Positions 36,101-47,640 of a stretch of DNA of 64,000 nucleotides are shown piece after piece. The DNA comes from Persicaria tinctoria (taxonomy: Eukaryota > Streptophyta > Magnoliopsida > Caryophyllales > Polygonaceae). The stretch lies in NCBI GenBank assembly GCA_037127255.1, contig JBANSL010000020.1:53295098-53359097 (forward strand). The letters run 5' to 3'. A program made the translations under genes and the position numbers. The notes under the pieces were generated by a model. The model was not told the DNA's origin. It did no database searches and saw only the letters and a list, made by a program, of their open reading frames with translations. Positions within the stretch are counted from its first letter, which is position 1. Every line of letters starts with the position of its first letter.

Positions 36101-37453
36101 TGAGAAAGATGTTGGAGGTAAGAGGGTTTCAAAACCTGCTGATTCCTTGAAGAGTCCTTACTATTCCAGGGTTGTTGATGTGAATGAGCGTGTGTCTGAC
36201 ATTGAGCGTTGCATTTGTGCATATATGTCTAAGAAATCAGCTTCTGATGTGTAAGCCTTTTTTCCCTTTTTTCTTTGTTTTTTCTTTTATTACTTTAGTT
36301 ATCTTATTATATTTAAATTTATTTGAGTTATATTTATTTTTTATAATTTGTTCTTTGCCTATTGCAGTGAAGTTCTCGTTAAGAATTCGTCTGTTGAAGT
36401 TATTAGAGCTGATTTTAAATCTCTTGAAGAAGATTTTGAAGTCGCTTTCTCTGTTATGAGGGCATGGGCTTCTGTCCTTAATCATAAAGAACAATACAGA
36501 AGTGTTGTTTCTCCATCAAGGCTGTTTATATCTCTTGAGTCGTCTGTAAGTTGTATTTGTTTTCCCTTAATTTTTTCCCCATTCTACATGTGTTTATTTC
36601 CTTGTTCTTTATTTTGTATTTTTTTTCCAAAAATTTGCTCCAAACCCCCCTCTGGGTGACTTTGCTGAACGTTTCACAAAACTTGGTATCCATGTTGATT
36701 CTGAACTGGATGCTGCTCCTCACATTCGGTTGAAAGATGTTGATATGGTATTTGTTCTTTTTAATACTTTTTTTGTTTTATCTCCCCTACTCTCTTTCTT
36801 ACTTTATTTATTTTTTGTTGACTTGTTTTCTTTATATTTGTGTTAGTTTGTGTTTAGTTTGTATTACGACTCAATCTATTGCATGGTCGTCTTTAATCTG
36901 AAAATGCACGAACTTCAATTCCTGGACGTGTCAAGTGATACTTGTGCTTCTACTTGTATCTTCCAATATACAATTGGTAATTTGGTTAGTTTTCATACTT
37001 ATATGTCACTTTGTTACTCTTTGCGGGTTTTTTCTTCTTCTATTTTTCAGTTTATCATTTATAGTATTTTCCTCTTTTTTTTTACTATTTTTTTTGCAGC
37101 ATAATTTCTTGATTAAATATTTGAAGTCTCATGGATTATCAAAGAAGGCAGAATTAGTTTCTATGCTTCAGGAATCACACATTTATCTTCCTTGGGCTGG
37201 TGAAGAAAAGCGTCCCCATTCTGGTGTTTGCATGATGCGCCATATGGAGTCATTCGTGGGGTTGGAGAAGGGATTCAAGTGTGGTTTTGACCATGGGACT
37301 GACAAGAACATCTCCAAGTTGCGTGTGAAGTACATGACTGACATAATTTGTTCTGATGTCAATGAACTTCGATCTGAAATTTCAGCTCAAGCTAAGGCAC
37401 ATGCATCCTTGACCTTAAAAGGTGTTCAAGCTCTAAAATTGCGGTTGGATTGA
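33162..37453 (+). pseudogene. Ulp1/C48-peptidase-like gene of the MULE, frameshifted
   Basis: Deduced exons: 33162-33180, 33616-34731, 34872-35135, 35248-36244, 36368-36545, about 36620-36748, about 36847-36984, 37101-37453. The N-terminal half carries the conserved block typical of MULE-borne Ulp1 proteins (FGSLLDLEIQYLPLCLCHWL, then LDVHITLGLP). The C-terminal half has the protease-like core: CMVVFNLK and HSGVCMMRHMESFVG. In family members the second reads close to DCGVF-MRHME with a catalytic Cys; here that position is Ser, and the His position before VVFNLK also seems lost. Lesions: an A8 run at 34671-34678 shifts the frame, another shift lies near 35980, and the intron starting at 36546 has no AG before the next coding block. 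Probably dead, in activity and as a gene. Confidence 0.75.
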
Positions 37454-39152
37454 TTGGGTAGGAAAGAGTAGTTAACAAACATTAGTATTTTGCTGGGCAT
37501 TTCGTACTTTTGAGGGTATACCAATTTTGTGTCCTACATGTGTCGTAATGTATAACCCTTTATGATCCCCTTTTTGGGTTATCTTTGTCTATTTTACTCT
37601 ATGGTTGTACGCTTGGTGATGTTGACATTATAAATATTGTTGTGTTTTTTTAATGTTCTAATTCGAATCTTTATGCGTTTTATATTTAATTTTAATCGTG
37701 CACACATTTCTTTATGTTGTGACATTATTATACAGTCATGTGCTGGCCTAATATTAATATGTGCAATTATATTATAATTCTGTGCACCCTTAATACCCTA
37801 TTGGGCATATGCAATAGGATGCTCTATTTTTTATAACCGAAGTGCCTATCTATTTATGCTTTTATGTTGACGTCTCTTTCTCTGTTTGGGTTCTTATATT
37901 GGACTGGATTTTTATTTTTTATTTTATTTTAATGTAATTTTTATTTTTGATTTTTGTGAATATATTTTACTTTGTGTGCGTTTTATATTAGTATAAAATT
38001 GACATTTAAGCCTAAATTACTTTTTTGTCTGCAATAGTGCAAAAGCATCTCTTTTTTGTGCAATTATATTTGTATTATGTGCAGTTATAAAAGGTCCCCA
38101 CTATAATATATGCACTCATATTGTTGTTTTGTGCAATTACACAGCCTTATTGTGCAAAGTCAACAACTGTTTTTTTTATTTATGTAACATTTTGTTTTTA
38201 ATTACCTAATTTTCATTAACTCTATTTTTTTTTAGTTGTAGTAATTTTATTTTCCTTTGTTTGCAATTTATAGAATTAAGAATTCACACTTTAGTACAAT
38301 TTCCTTTCACTTGTCTTTTGGTGCACAAGTATTCTCTTTTTGTGCAATTACAAATCTATTATGTGAAGTGTTAAAATGCATTATAGATAATGTGCAACCA
38401 CAATATCGTTTTGTGCAACTATAACACTTTAGTGTGCATATTTTAAATATAATGTTATTTTCATATTTACTTGCCTTTAAATCTATTATTATTTATATTT
38501 TTTTGTTGGTTTTGTCAATCCATTGTTCTTTGTGTTATTTTCATATAGTTTAAATATCACATTTAAGTCCAATTATTATTCTGTTATTGTGCACTTGTAA
38601 ACTTGTATTGTGCATTTGTAATATTGTTCTGTGCAATCCTAACAACTTATTGTGAATAGACATCAATATATTGTGTAAACAAATCATAGTTTATATTTAT
38701 AATATTAACTGAGATTACATTTATTTTAAGACAGTTACATGTCAAATAGACTATTCACAAGTAAAAATATTACAAAAATCAAAAGTACAGTAACTATTCA
38801 CAAGTAAAAATATGATTTCTTCTGAATCTCCTCCTTCCTCCTTGCTCTTGATCGCCTATCTTCTAAGAACGTCTGCAGTTATCCTCCTCCTCATTTCTTC
38901 ATCTTCAAATACCTACCTGTTCCATTCAATCACATAGGCAAATATACTGCAATACATATGTTATAAATAGAGGGAAATAGATGTTCATAATTACAACTGC
39001 ATAATTGTTTTTCAAACCCCAAATACCATTGTTTTAAACTTAAACACTTCAAATTAAGAAGAAATACAGACATTTCATATAAAATATTTAATTAATAATT
39101 CAAAAGTAAAGTCTGTATTCTTCATCTTCTTCTTCTTCCTGCACTTGACTGC
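37454..39152. other. MULE internal spacer with TGTGCA array
   Basis: No gene. About sixteen TGTGCA-type motifs (often TTGTGCAATTA) lie between 37760 and 38640. A ghost copy of the second exon of the small MULE gene lies near 38821-38930. Confidence 0.7.
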
Positions 39153-39627
39153 TTATCTTCCAAGGAAGTTTGCAATCTTCCTCCTCCTCTTGTCTTCTTC
39201 CTCAAAGACCTCCCTGATGCAGTCAGTCACGTACTCCCTGTACTGGGCCAGTTCTTCTTCCACTTGCACTTGTTTCTTTTGGAACTACAGAAATATTTAT
39301 ACTTAAAAGTTAAATAATCTTGCGATCTTATTTTAAATCAAACTATTTAAAGTTTTGATAACTTACCTTCTCCAGGGTTTCTTCCTCCCCATTTTCAGTT
39401 GCCTCCAATATCTTGTAGGCATTTGCATTCCTCTCCTGGTTGAGGGAAGTCAGGAAGATCTGATGCTTCTCGGCGGCCTCCAGAAGGTCCTTCCTTGTGG
39501 CCTCCGTGTTTGTCTCTGCAGCCTCCTCCAGGAGATTCATGTGGTACCCTGGGTACAAGTACTTGTCTATCTCATTGTTGATCTTGTAGAACTCTTCGGC
39601 AAACAGAAAAGGGTTGAATCCTTCCAT
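39153..39627 (-). CDS. Small two-exon gene inside the MULE, charged alpha-helical protein
   Basis: Exon 1 39367-39627 and exon 2 39153-39284 join in phase 0 at GAAG|GTAAGT and CTGTAG|TTCC, giving 130 residues. The protein is rich in Glu, Lys and Ala and predicted helical; it starts MEGFNPFLFAEEF and ends KRRRKIANFLGR. I do not recognise it. It is undamaged, unlike the two larger genes of the element, and lies between them in the same direction as the transposase. It could be an accessory factor of the element or a captured host exon pair. The 5' flank to about 39760 is a plausible promoter. Confidence 0.5.
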
Positions 39628-40533
39628 CTTGTCTTTTTGAATTTGGGATTTCTCTGTTTTTTGATGTGTAAGAGAAGAAGATTTCTTTTTTTCAGGCGGT
39701 TTGTGTGATGTGTTATGATGGTGGATCTGTGTTTATATAGACGGTTTTGGCTCTTCATCTCCCATCATTTGATTGGCCTTATCCAATTGGCGGTTTTCCA
39801 AAAACCTTTACCCGCCCCAACTCCCTATAACTGTAATGATTACCCATTTTAAATGTTTAATACTTCCCAACTTCCCATATGTGTAGTAATTATTTTCATA
39901 CAACATTTTATTTATAGACTTCATTATTTTAATTTATATTTCTCCTTGAATCTTTACGTTTTTAAAATTAAAAGACATTTATTTAAGTTGTTCTTGTTAT
40001 ATTTAATTTTTTTTTATAAATTTTATAAACTAATTATTCCTATAGTAACTGTGTTTATTATACGGTTGTTTTGAAACAATCCCCTTTCATACTGTTGGTT
40101 TTCTTCTTTTGTTAATGTTTTCTGATTGCACATTAATTAAGAAGTACTTATTTGTTGATTAGATGTTTGTAGTTGAGGCTATGTAAATGGATCTTCCATC
40201 ATTACCTGAATCTTACCTTGTCCAAGATTTTGCACAATCTTGCAAAGCAAGTCATAATTAATAGTAGGTTCTACCCTGTACGTTTCCATCTGCAACTTGA
40301 GATTTTTCTCCTATTCCCTTTAAAATAACTATTGTTTATAGTAATAAGGAAAATATAAAAATAGATTGTACTGCACAATTAAATATTATCCTAACACAAA
40401 ACCGAGATAGTAATGAACATAATATAAAAGTTGGTACATAACATCTGTGAATAAGAGAACTCAAAGTATACCATTTTTCTAATACTAAAGTGCATTTATA
40501 AATTTCCATTACAAATTGTGCTTATTATTCCTA

Positions 40534-43065
40534 TTATGTTTCCCTTAATGGACATGTCCTGCTGTTGTGAGGTGCATATTCAAGGCAGATTGAGCATATT
40601 CTCTTCCCCTTTTTCTGTGTTTGAATTGTTGTTTCCTTCCCGCCTTTAAGCCTCTTGCCACTGCCTTTTGTCTTTGCTTGTTTTGGGTCTCTTATTACCA
40701 CATTCTTCGGGAGGCTTACTCCAGCAAACTCTTCAAACATAGCTTCAAGTTAACAAACTTATTAAAATTAGTATACTTTGAATATATAATTCTGGACTAT
40801 TTTATTTTATTTTTTGTATAAAAGGGTTTAAATAAGCAATCAGTAATCTTGGGTTTCTGCATCAAACCTATCATACATACCAGATTTTGAAGCTGTTGAA
40901 GATGTTGATGTTGGTGCACTTTGTTGGAGCTCCCTTTTTGCATTTGTTAATGCAGATGTTAAGTGCTTAATCTGATCACTATTGTCCTTAACTAAATCCA
41001 CACAAGCATGAAATTCAGCTAACATATTTGTCAACAGGAGTTTTTGTTCTTGTTTTGCACTTGACTGTCTGACCACAACATCATCCAAAGTGAAAACATT
41101 ACTCAAATTTTCTGCTTTTGTCGGCATGGATATCCTAACCTGTTGAACAAGTTACAAGAGCAGCAACAATCATGATCTTCAAGTTTGTGCTCAACATTGT
41201 ATATCTTGTTGTTTTCCTTTAGAGTATATATCTCCAACTCATCAATCTCTGTCACATTTGTCACCCTGCAGTTGTACAATGCTCCCTTTAATTCCTCCTG
41301 AAATTTCCCCCACATTTTTATCGTGTATAATCTGGATGAATGCTTTTCTAGAGGAAGGGGCGAAATCAGAATTGGTTCCAGTATTTCAGAGTCATAGTTC
41401 TTCTTCCCTTGAATATGCCTTTGATTTTCAATTCCGCTTTCATAATACAACATAAACTCAATTAAATTTGTTGTGCAGTTGGAGAACTTACGGAAGAAGT
41501 TGTTCATGCTCTCTGAAATGGATGTTGTTTTAATCAATCCACTAAGCTTCAAATATGCAGGGATCCACTTGTCTCTCATTCTAAACAGTTCACTCAACCA
41601 CGAGTGACTTGTCATTCCATACTCTTCCATTAAGGCATTCCAGTCCTTTTCAAATTCTTCTGGCGTACTCTCCCTGTTCCATACAATACTCCTCAACCTG
41701 TCACTGAATTTGAAGTATCCATTCATGGAGTTGTCTATTTTTTGAGATAGCTTGTCCATGATATGCCACATGCATAATCTGTGTCTACTATCTGGAAATA
41801 CAGTTTGAACAGCAATCTTCATCGAAGGATCCTGGTCCGTTGTGAAAATTCTAGGACACCCACCCATTGCCTTTTTGAAGTGCTCAAACAACCACACATA
41901 TGACTCTACATTCTCATTCATCAAAAGCCCTGATGCTAGCAACAGCAATGATTTATGGTGGTCATATGCTGTGAAGGGACTGAACACCATTTTGTACCTT
42001 TAATATAAGACACTTGTTAAAATTAGAATAATTTGAAAAGAAACATGTATAAAGTTGGTATTACAGATGTATATAAATAAAAGATCACTAGAATGTGTAG
42101 TTGTGCACCTATTCGATCTTACAGTGAATGATATACATGATTTTGTGCATCTATACATTCTATATGTGCAGTCTTGTTACTATATTTGGGAATAAATCAG
42201 GCAATCTGTCTTTTGTCTATTTTATAACTAAAATCTATGACAGTGCTTACACATATGATGTATCTAAATATTCAATATGAATAATGTCTAATACCTGTTT
42301 GTGTTGTACGTTGAATCAAATGAAATAACATCTCCAAATAATGAGAAGTTTTTTCTGCTTACTGCATCACACCAGAACAATCTGTTCAACTGATTGTCTT
42401 CATCGACATCAAAAGCAAAGTAGAATGCACTGCATATTTCTTGCTTATGGAAGAATCTATCAATAATAACTTGTGCATCAGATCCTTTGAAATAAGCCAA
42501 GAGATCTCTTCTGTGATTTGTGAAATCAATCACTGAAGGACCCACATTGCTATATCCTCCCACCATTTCTTTATATAATCTGTATGCCTTTGCTGGTCCA
42601 ACTCTTTGTTTTGCACAGTCCAGTACAAATTTTTGATGGTAACTTTGCATCCTCCTATTACTCTTCATGTATACCCTGCAGATCTCATCAACGAAAGGAT
42701 GTGTGTGCTTCTCCTCAAATTTTGTCACCACATATCCTTGTTCAGGTATATATTTATATATTATCTTAGCAGTACAACCAACTCGTATAGATAATCTTTT
42801 TCTTAGCTTCTTTCACAGCTTCATTCAATGTCTGGAACACTTTCCCTTCCTTTGGCTCTAACTCTTCACTGCAAATCGGTATCCAATATCTCGTGTTGTT
42901 TGGTGTCACAAACACACGGTATGGGAGCTGATGTTGCACTATCAAATTATTGATATTCACTTCAGGCCCCGCATCGATGCTGATTGGTGTTGCACAAACG
43001 ATTGCAGTAGTCGAAGCAGCTGAGGATTCTAAGTTTTCATTATGTGACTCTGGTACAGACTCCAT
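40534..43065 (-). pseudogene. MuDR/FAR1-type transposase gene with internal deletions
   Basis: Minus-strand blocks: about 42790-43065 (N-terminus), 42295-42787, 41103-41997, 40840-41120 and 40534-40740. The second block has the end of a FAR1 zinc-binding domain (VGCTAK, then KFEEKHTHPF) and the start of the MULE catalytic domain (SFDSTYNTNR). The third continues through a GTAC acceptor with MVFSPFTAYDHH, TTDQDPSMK and CMWHIMDKL, then a SWIM-like motif CSCNLFNRLGYPCRQ. The last block ends in a zinc knuckle (CSICLEYAPHNSRTCP). Lesions: part of the FAR1 finger is missing with a frame change near 42788, and the SWIM His is replaced at a deletion joint near 41118. It would act as DDE transposase on the MULE ends if intact. 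Confidence 0.82.
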
Positions 43066-43832
43066 ATTTTCTGTTAAACCAACATTGAAAAACTTATTAG
43101 ATAAATTGAATTTTTGTAACCAGTGCCATCAATCTATCAACAATGCAATTTATAATTACATAAGTGATAAACCAACATTCTATACTGAATATTAAGATCA
43201 TACAGCAAACTCTCATATATGAGTTGTTTGAGGTTTTATTAATATAAATTTCATGCAAATGAGGATGGGATTGTATATTAATAGTGTTTTCTATTCAATT
43301 TCTGCATTTTCTAAGTGCAAATGTGTGTTAATTGACGGCCATTTTTTGTTTTGCAAACTTCAAACCCTAGGTTCGTTTTAGCCTATAATTTTATTTTTAC
43401 TAAAAATTTGGGATTTGTTTACACAAATTACACTGATATTCTGCACCTTTTTCAGAACGAATCCGAAATTAGGACAAATTATATCAACTTTGGCCAAATT
43501 AATACAGTAACGAATGCGAATTTGAATCTAATAAGAACGGACATATTGTGCATCTTTTTTCTGAAAATTTCTTCCTCTGATTCTGTTGTTGTTGCTTCGA
43601 TCAGGATATTCGGCTGATCTTCGATGAATCCTTTTGCTGATTACAGGTTTCTGCAATTCAAATTGTTTGATTGTAATCTCCGGCGAGAAGGTGAAGCTTT
43701 TCGTCAATCGAATCTGTTTTCATGCGAACGCAATATCGGTTTTTGGAAGGGACCGGTTTTCTTCTGTTTTTTTTTTTCCCGGTTCAACCCGGTTTTTTTA
43801 ACGAAAATCCTGCGCGCGCCCCCTAAACCGAA

Positions 43833-43887
43833 ATTTTACACGTTAAGCAGATTTTACACGTTAAGGAGTTTTTACATTTTAAAGCTT

Positions 43888-43890
<3 letters not shown>
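43833..43890 (-). repeat. Right terminal inverted repeat of the MULE
   Basis: Reverse complement begins GGGAAGCTTTAAAATG and shares AATGTAAAAACTCCTTA with the left end. CTTAACGTGTAAAAT is present, preceded by a second CGTGTAAAAT. Confidence 0.85.

Positions 43891-43957
<67 letters not shown>
43891..43957. repeat. (TA)n microsatellite at MULE right border
   Basis: Continuous TA dinucleotides. The left border also ends in TA repeats, so the MULE target was a TA tract. Confidence 0.95.
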
Positions 43958-43960
<3 letters not shown>

Positions 43961-45390
43961 AAATTGTATTTGTATAATTAATTAAATTTGTATATTTGGG
44001 GTTAGAAAGAATCAAATTAGAGTTTGTTAGACCGGGCTTGAAGAATACAATACACATATATTTGTTTGTGTATTATTTTTTAAAAACTTTTTAGCTCGCG
44101 TTTGTAGAGTAGGGGCTAAAAAGTAGTTTTTTATTTTTATTTTCAATATATAACTTAGCCACAACAACTTGTTGTGGCAAACCTGTTCATCGTCGCTTAG
44201 CCACGGCTATTTGCTAAAGCTATATTTTGCCACGGCTCCTTGCCGAATCTACCAAAATTTGCCACCCAAAATTTGTCATGCCCTCATTTGTCGTTGCTTT
44301 GTCGAAGCTAGCATTCTTTTACCATGACAGGCTGGCCTTTTGCCATGAGAAACTACTGAAATAAATTTCTTTCTTTTTTGAAGGGTGGGAAAGGTGAAAG
44401 AACATGGATGGAAGGCAACAACTTAACAATTCTTTTTTATTTTTCTTCTATTTAAACTTTTTTGGAATTTTAGTTTTTATGATAGGTTTAAGTATAAAAA
44501 AAACTAATCAAGTATTGTTTTAGAATGTTACACCTTACTGAATCAAAAGATGGTATAAATGGAACTATGGAAGTATGCAACCAAGAAAAATTGTTCAGAC
44601 GTTACAACAAGGCACCTTACTGAATTACATGTTTTTGGAGTCCTGCTCTGCAAAGAATCAAAAAACTTATAATGCCTACTGAATTAAGAGTGCTGCAAAT
44701 TATTTGATCCTGAATTTTTTTAACTCAAAATATATTATTAGAACAACACCTTGCTTGTGTAAGAACCTGGACATTCATACGTAACTGAATCGGTAGACGA
44801 AAAAACAAAAGGGATGCTACCTCAACGGGAAAATTCGTGTGGCGAGATCGCTCGTAGCCTAACGGGTTCAGGCGACGAGTCCTCGGGAACTTCTAGTTGC
44901 CGCAACAAAAGGGATGGTTTTGTCTAGTGTTTTACCCTATATATTTGGTGGAAGGCCAAACATATATTTGTTTTTTAAAAAAATTTGTAACGAACGGATC
45001 TATAATCCGTGCTATGTAGTGCATATAGCACCTGACCTGTCATTGGTGCACATAGCCACCCCGTTTATTAATTCCCAGGAAGTTATGTTTCCATAAATTC
45101 AATTACAATAGAAAGTAACTTCCCAAAATTGTACTCCCTATGTCTCAAAATACATGTCTTTTTAGGACGGAGCACAGGAATTAAAACGTTAAGTGTAATA
45201 ATTAGATTTAAAAAGTAGGTTAAGTGTAATGATTAAACTTTAGTACTAGAGTATTTTTTTTTATATATATTTGTGAGGAGGAGAGTAGGGGTGATGTACC
45301 AATTAGAGTAATGATTAGATGTAAAAGTATGTTAAATATAATGATTTAATTTAAAAATACATGTATTTTTAATAAAATTACATGGAATAC
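43958..45390. other. Intergenic; decayed repeats
   Basis: No gene. 44150-44340 has GCCACGGCT-like non-coding repeats. 44804-44916 is the small flanked insertion listed separately. 45130-45390 starts CTCCCTATGTCTCAAAATAC, like the ends of common plant MITEs, but a matching right end is unclear. Confidence 0.45.
44804..44916. mobile_element. 87-bp insertion flanked by 13-bp direct repeats
   Basis: AACAAAAGGGATG at 44804-44816 recurs exactly at 44904-44916. The 87 bp between them are GC-rich with a GGGTTCA...GAGTCC stretch reminiscent of a split tRNA B box. Could be a degenerate SINE piece. No poly(A). Confidence 0.4.
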
Positions 45391-45394
45391 TTGG

Positions 45395-45570
45395 GTTCAC
45401 CTAAACATGCAGTAGCTCTCGATTTCAACACATCCCCTTGAGTGGATAGATCCACACAGTTAAAATCTTTGACCATTAGAGAATTGGGATTCTCAACTCT
45501 CTACCAAACTTTCAACCAGCCTAGTCAGTAAATGTCTCAAAGCTTGCTTTATCCCAAGGAGTATAAGAAC
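45395..45570. repeat. Segment duplicated at 63660-64000
   Basis: Shares AACATGCAGTAGCTC, then AGTAAATGTCTCAAAGCTT and AAGGAGTATAAGAA with the window's right end, in the same orientation. The right copy carries extra insertions. Confidence 0.7.
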
Positions 45571-46357
45571 AAATAGTCAGTTTCATCCTATCTACTGTGA
45601 AGCAAATTACATCATCAATGATTATATTTAATCGATCTTTTTTATACCTTCATTAAAAAATAAGCTGGAATCCCTGATTCTTCTTTTTGATGACGAGGAA
45701 CCCACCTTTGACGCGGTAGTTTGGTAAACCCCGAGCACGTGACCCAGCCGACAAGAGTCACGTACCAAGTAAAACGGCTTGCGCCGACCGGCTTGACCCA
45801 CTGGTGCCATAAAGTTATGATTGTAAACTCGACGAAGCAAGAACTCAGCAACCGTAAAGTCTCATGACAGATAATATACTCCTAGTATATCGTCATATCG
45901 ACGACTAAATTAAAGCATTCAATTATGTTTCCAACACAAGTTAGTGAAGTTACAATGACCAAGAAGTAGCTATTTGTATCAGTGTCCCAAAATAAGCAAC
46001 AATCAAGATCGGAGAGGATGAGTTGGAAGATGTAGCAGCTGCTTAATTAGAAAGTTTGTATCTTTGGTTTCTCAATACCACATTGGGGATATATCTTAAT
46101 TTCGGATGCCTTTTGCAAGCAAAAGAGTTTTAACAGCCAAAAATAAAAACAAACCAGTTGCAAATAACAATATTATAACATTGCATAATCAAAACCTGTC
46201 TTGATCAATACCAATATTACTTCATGTATATCCTCCTCGATAAGCAGTCGATGCATCCCCAACCCAACAGAACCATTCAAACAAGCAGCAATTCAGTAAA
46301 CAATTAGTACCTATTGTCTAAAGTAAGGACGCAGAGACCATCCAGGTGAATGGTTTT
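45571..46357. other. 3' flank of small gene copy 1
   Basis: Non-coding. 46095-46280 matches 51974-52200, the corresponding flank of copy 2, marking the extent of the duplication. Confidence 0.6.
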
Positions 46358-46977
46358 TTATATCCAGTAATCCTCATCATCCAACAATTCCTCAAGCGTT
46401 TCCCTACTGAAGTTAGGGCAGAATGAATAGAATGACTCTGGCCAACGCTGATTTTCAACCCTGGCAGGGTCTTCAGGAGGGACCATGTGAGGAGTGTCTC
46501 CAACGCCGGCAACCTCTGCATCTTTAATTGGAGGAACAAACCAGAATACACCACATTCAAATCTATTTCAACTTCGGAATCGTTATAATTAATTTTGGTG
46601 AAAATTAAATTAAAATAAAATAAGATTAGCTATGCAAACCCTAATTCCCAAACACAAATCAAAGATCGAGAAAATACCAAGAGGAAATCAGAAACTGCAA
46701 AGGCATACCTTGATCAACAACACCATCAGGCGATGGTAAATTCCTGCTACCAAGAAGCTGATTAGAAACTTGGGTAGCTATGGTCGGATTCGGATCGATC
46801 CGAACTTTGGTGAATTTCGGCCTGATCCAACCCCTCGAAAGGCAAAGAATCTTTCGTATCGGAGATCGCCCTGAGGCGTTTTGGCCCTTCCAATTCAATC
46901 TCTTCTTCGGCCAGTCGTTTCTCAGGAACGGAGGGTGAGATACTCGTACTCATGGTTGGCTGAAACGGTAGACCCAT
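46358..46977 (-). pseudogene. Uncharacterised small gene, copy 1, frameshifted
   Basis: Exons 46709-46977 and 46358-46521 match copy 2 (52296-52844). Starts MGLPFQPTMS and keeps LEGPKRLRAISDTKDSL. Ten extra bases around 46795-46805, relative to copy 2, shift the frame, so exon 1 stops at about 46762 before the splice donor. The frame expected from copy 2 resumes after them (PTIATQVSNQLLG) and exon 2 is open to TAA at 46358-46360, ending DDEDYWI. I do not know the function; the acidic, low-complexity character suggests a short regulatory or lineage-specific protein. Which copy is ancestral is not settled. Confidence 0.55.
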
Positions 46978-47310
46978 GGCTGCCGATTCCTTCTTCTCGA
47001 TCAGTAGTAATAATAATATAAGTATTAATTCCTTCTAATGTTAATTTCTTTCTTATCATATCAACTTTAGGATTAAAATCATAGGAAAGAAATAAATTTA
47101 TATATTCTTTCAATGTTTTGATTGCATAAATGTAAGATTAACACCCATTCTATTATTTAAATCTTTCATTATAAACACCTTTTTTTTTATTAGTTTTGAT
47201 TATGTGAAACAATATCCCAATATAAGCCAAATTTATCAACAAAATACAAACATTTTTTTTTTAAATACATGTAATGCATATAGGCCAATAAGATTTATAT
47301 ATTTTGATAA

Positions 47311-47400
<90 letters not shown>

Positions 47401-47640
47401 AAAAATAGATATGATAAATATATTATATTTAAAATTAATAAATTCAGTTCTTGAAAAGTTTATCAATTTATCTATTATGTTAAATACATTTTACATAAAA
47501 AAATCATATGATAGATTGATAAAAATTGTAAAGAAATATGTGATTGATAAACTTCTAAATAATTTAATTAAATAATTAAAATACATGGATAAATAGAAAT
47601 TGTATTTAGTGAATAATATTATAAAATAAAAGAGAGAATA
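46978..47640. other. AT-rich flank with (AT)n and duplicated segment
   Basis: 47160-47580 matches 53030-53140 plus 56654-56930, i.e. the same DNA split elsewhere by an LTR element. 47313-47396 is a pure AT/TA tract. No gene. Confidence 0.75.

Larger units (their letters stand above)
32877..43890. mobile_element. 11-kb Mutator-like element carrying three genes
   Basis: Ends read GGGA inward and match for about 58 bp as inverted repeats (32877-32935 and 43833-43890), sharing AATGTAAAAACTCCTTA and CTTAACGTGTAAAAT. Both ends abut TA repeats, which hides the exact 9-bp duplication. The interior holds a Ulp1-like gene (+), a small two-exon gene (-) and a MuDR/FAR1-type transposase gene (-). This is the arrangement of protease-carrying MULEs (KI-MULE type). 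Gene lesions suggest it is no longer autonomous. Confidence 0.85.

Noticed and set aside
44855..44900. Possible hammerhead ribozyme (CGACGAGTCC...GGGAAC)
   Set aside because: The conserved CUGANGA and GAAA core bases do not match and stems I and III cannot be drawn convincingly.
47204..47575. Open frames of alternating Ile-Tyr
   Set aside because: Pure product of the AT microsatellite.
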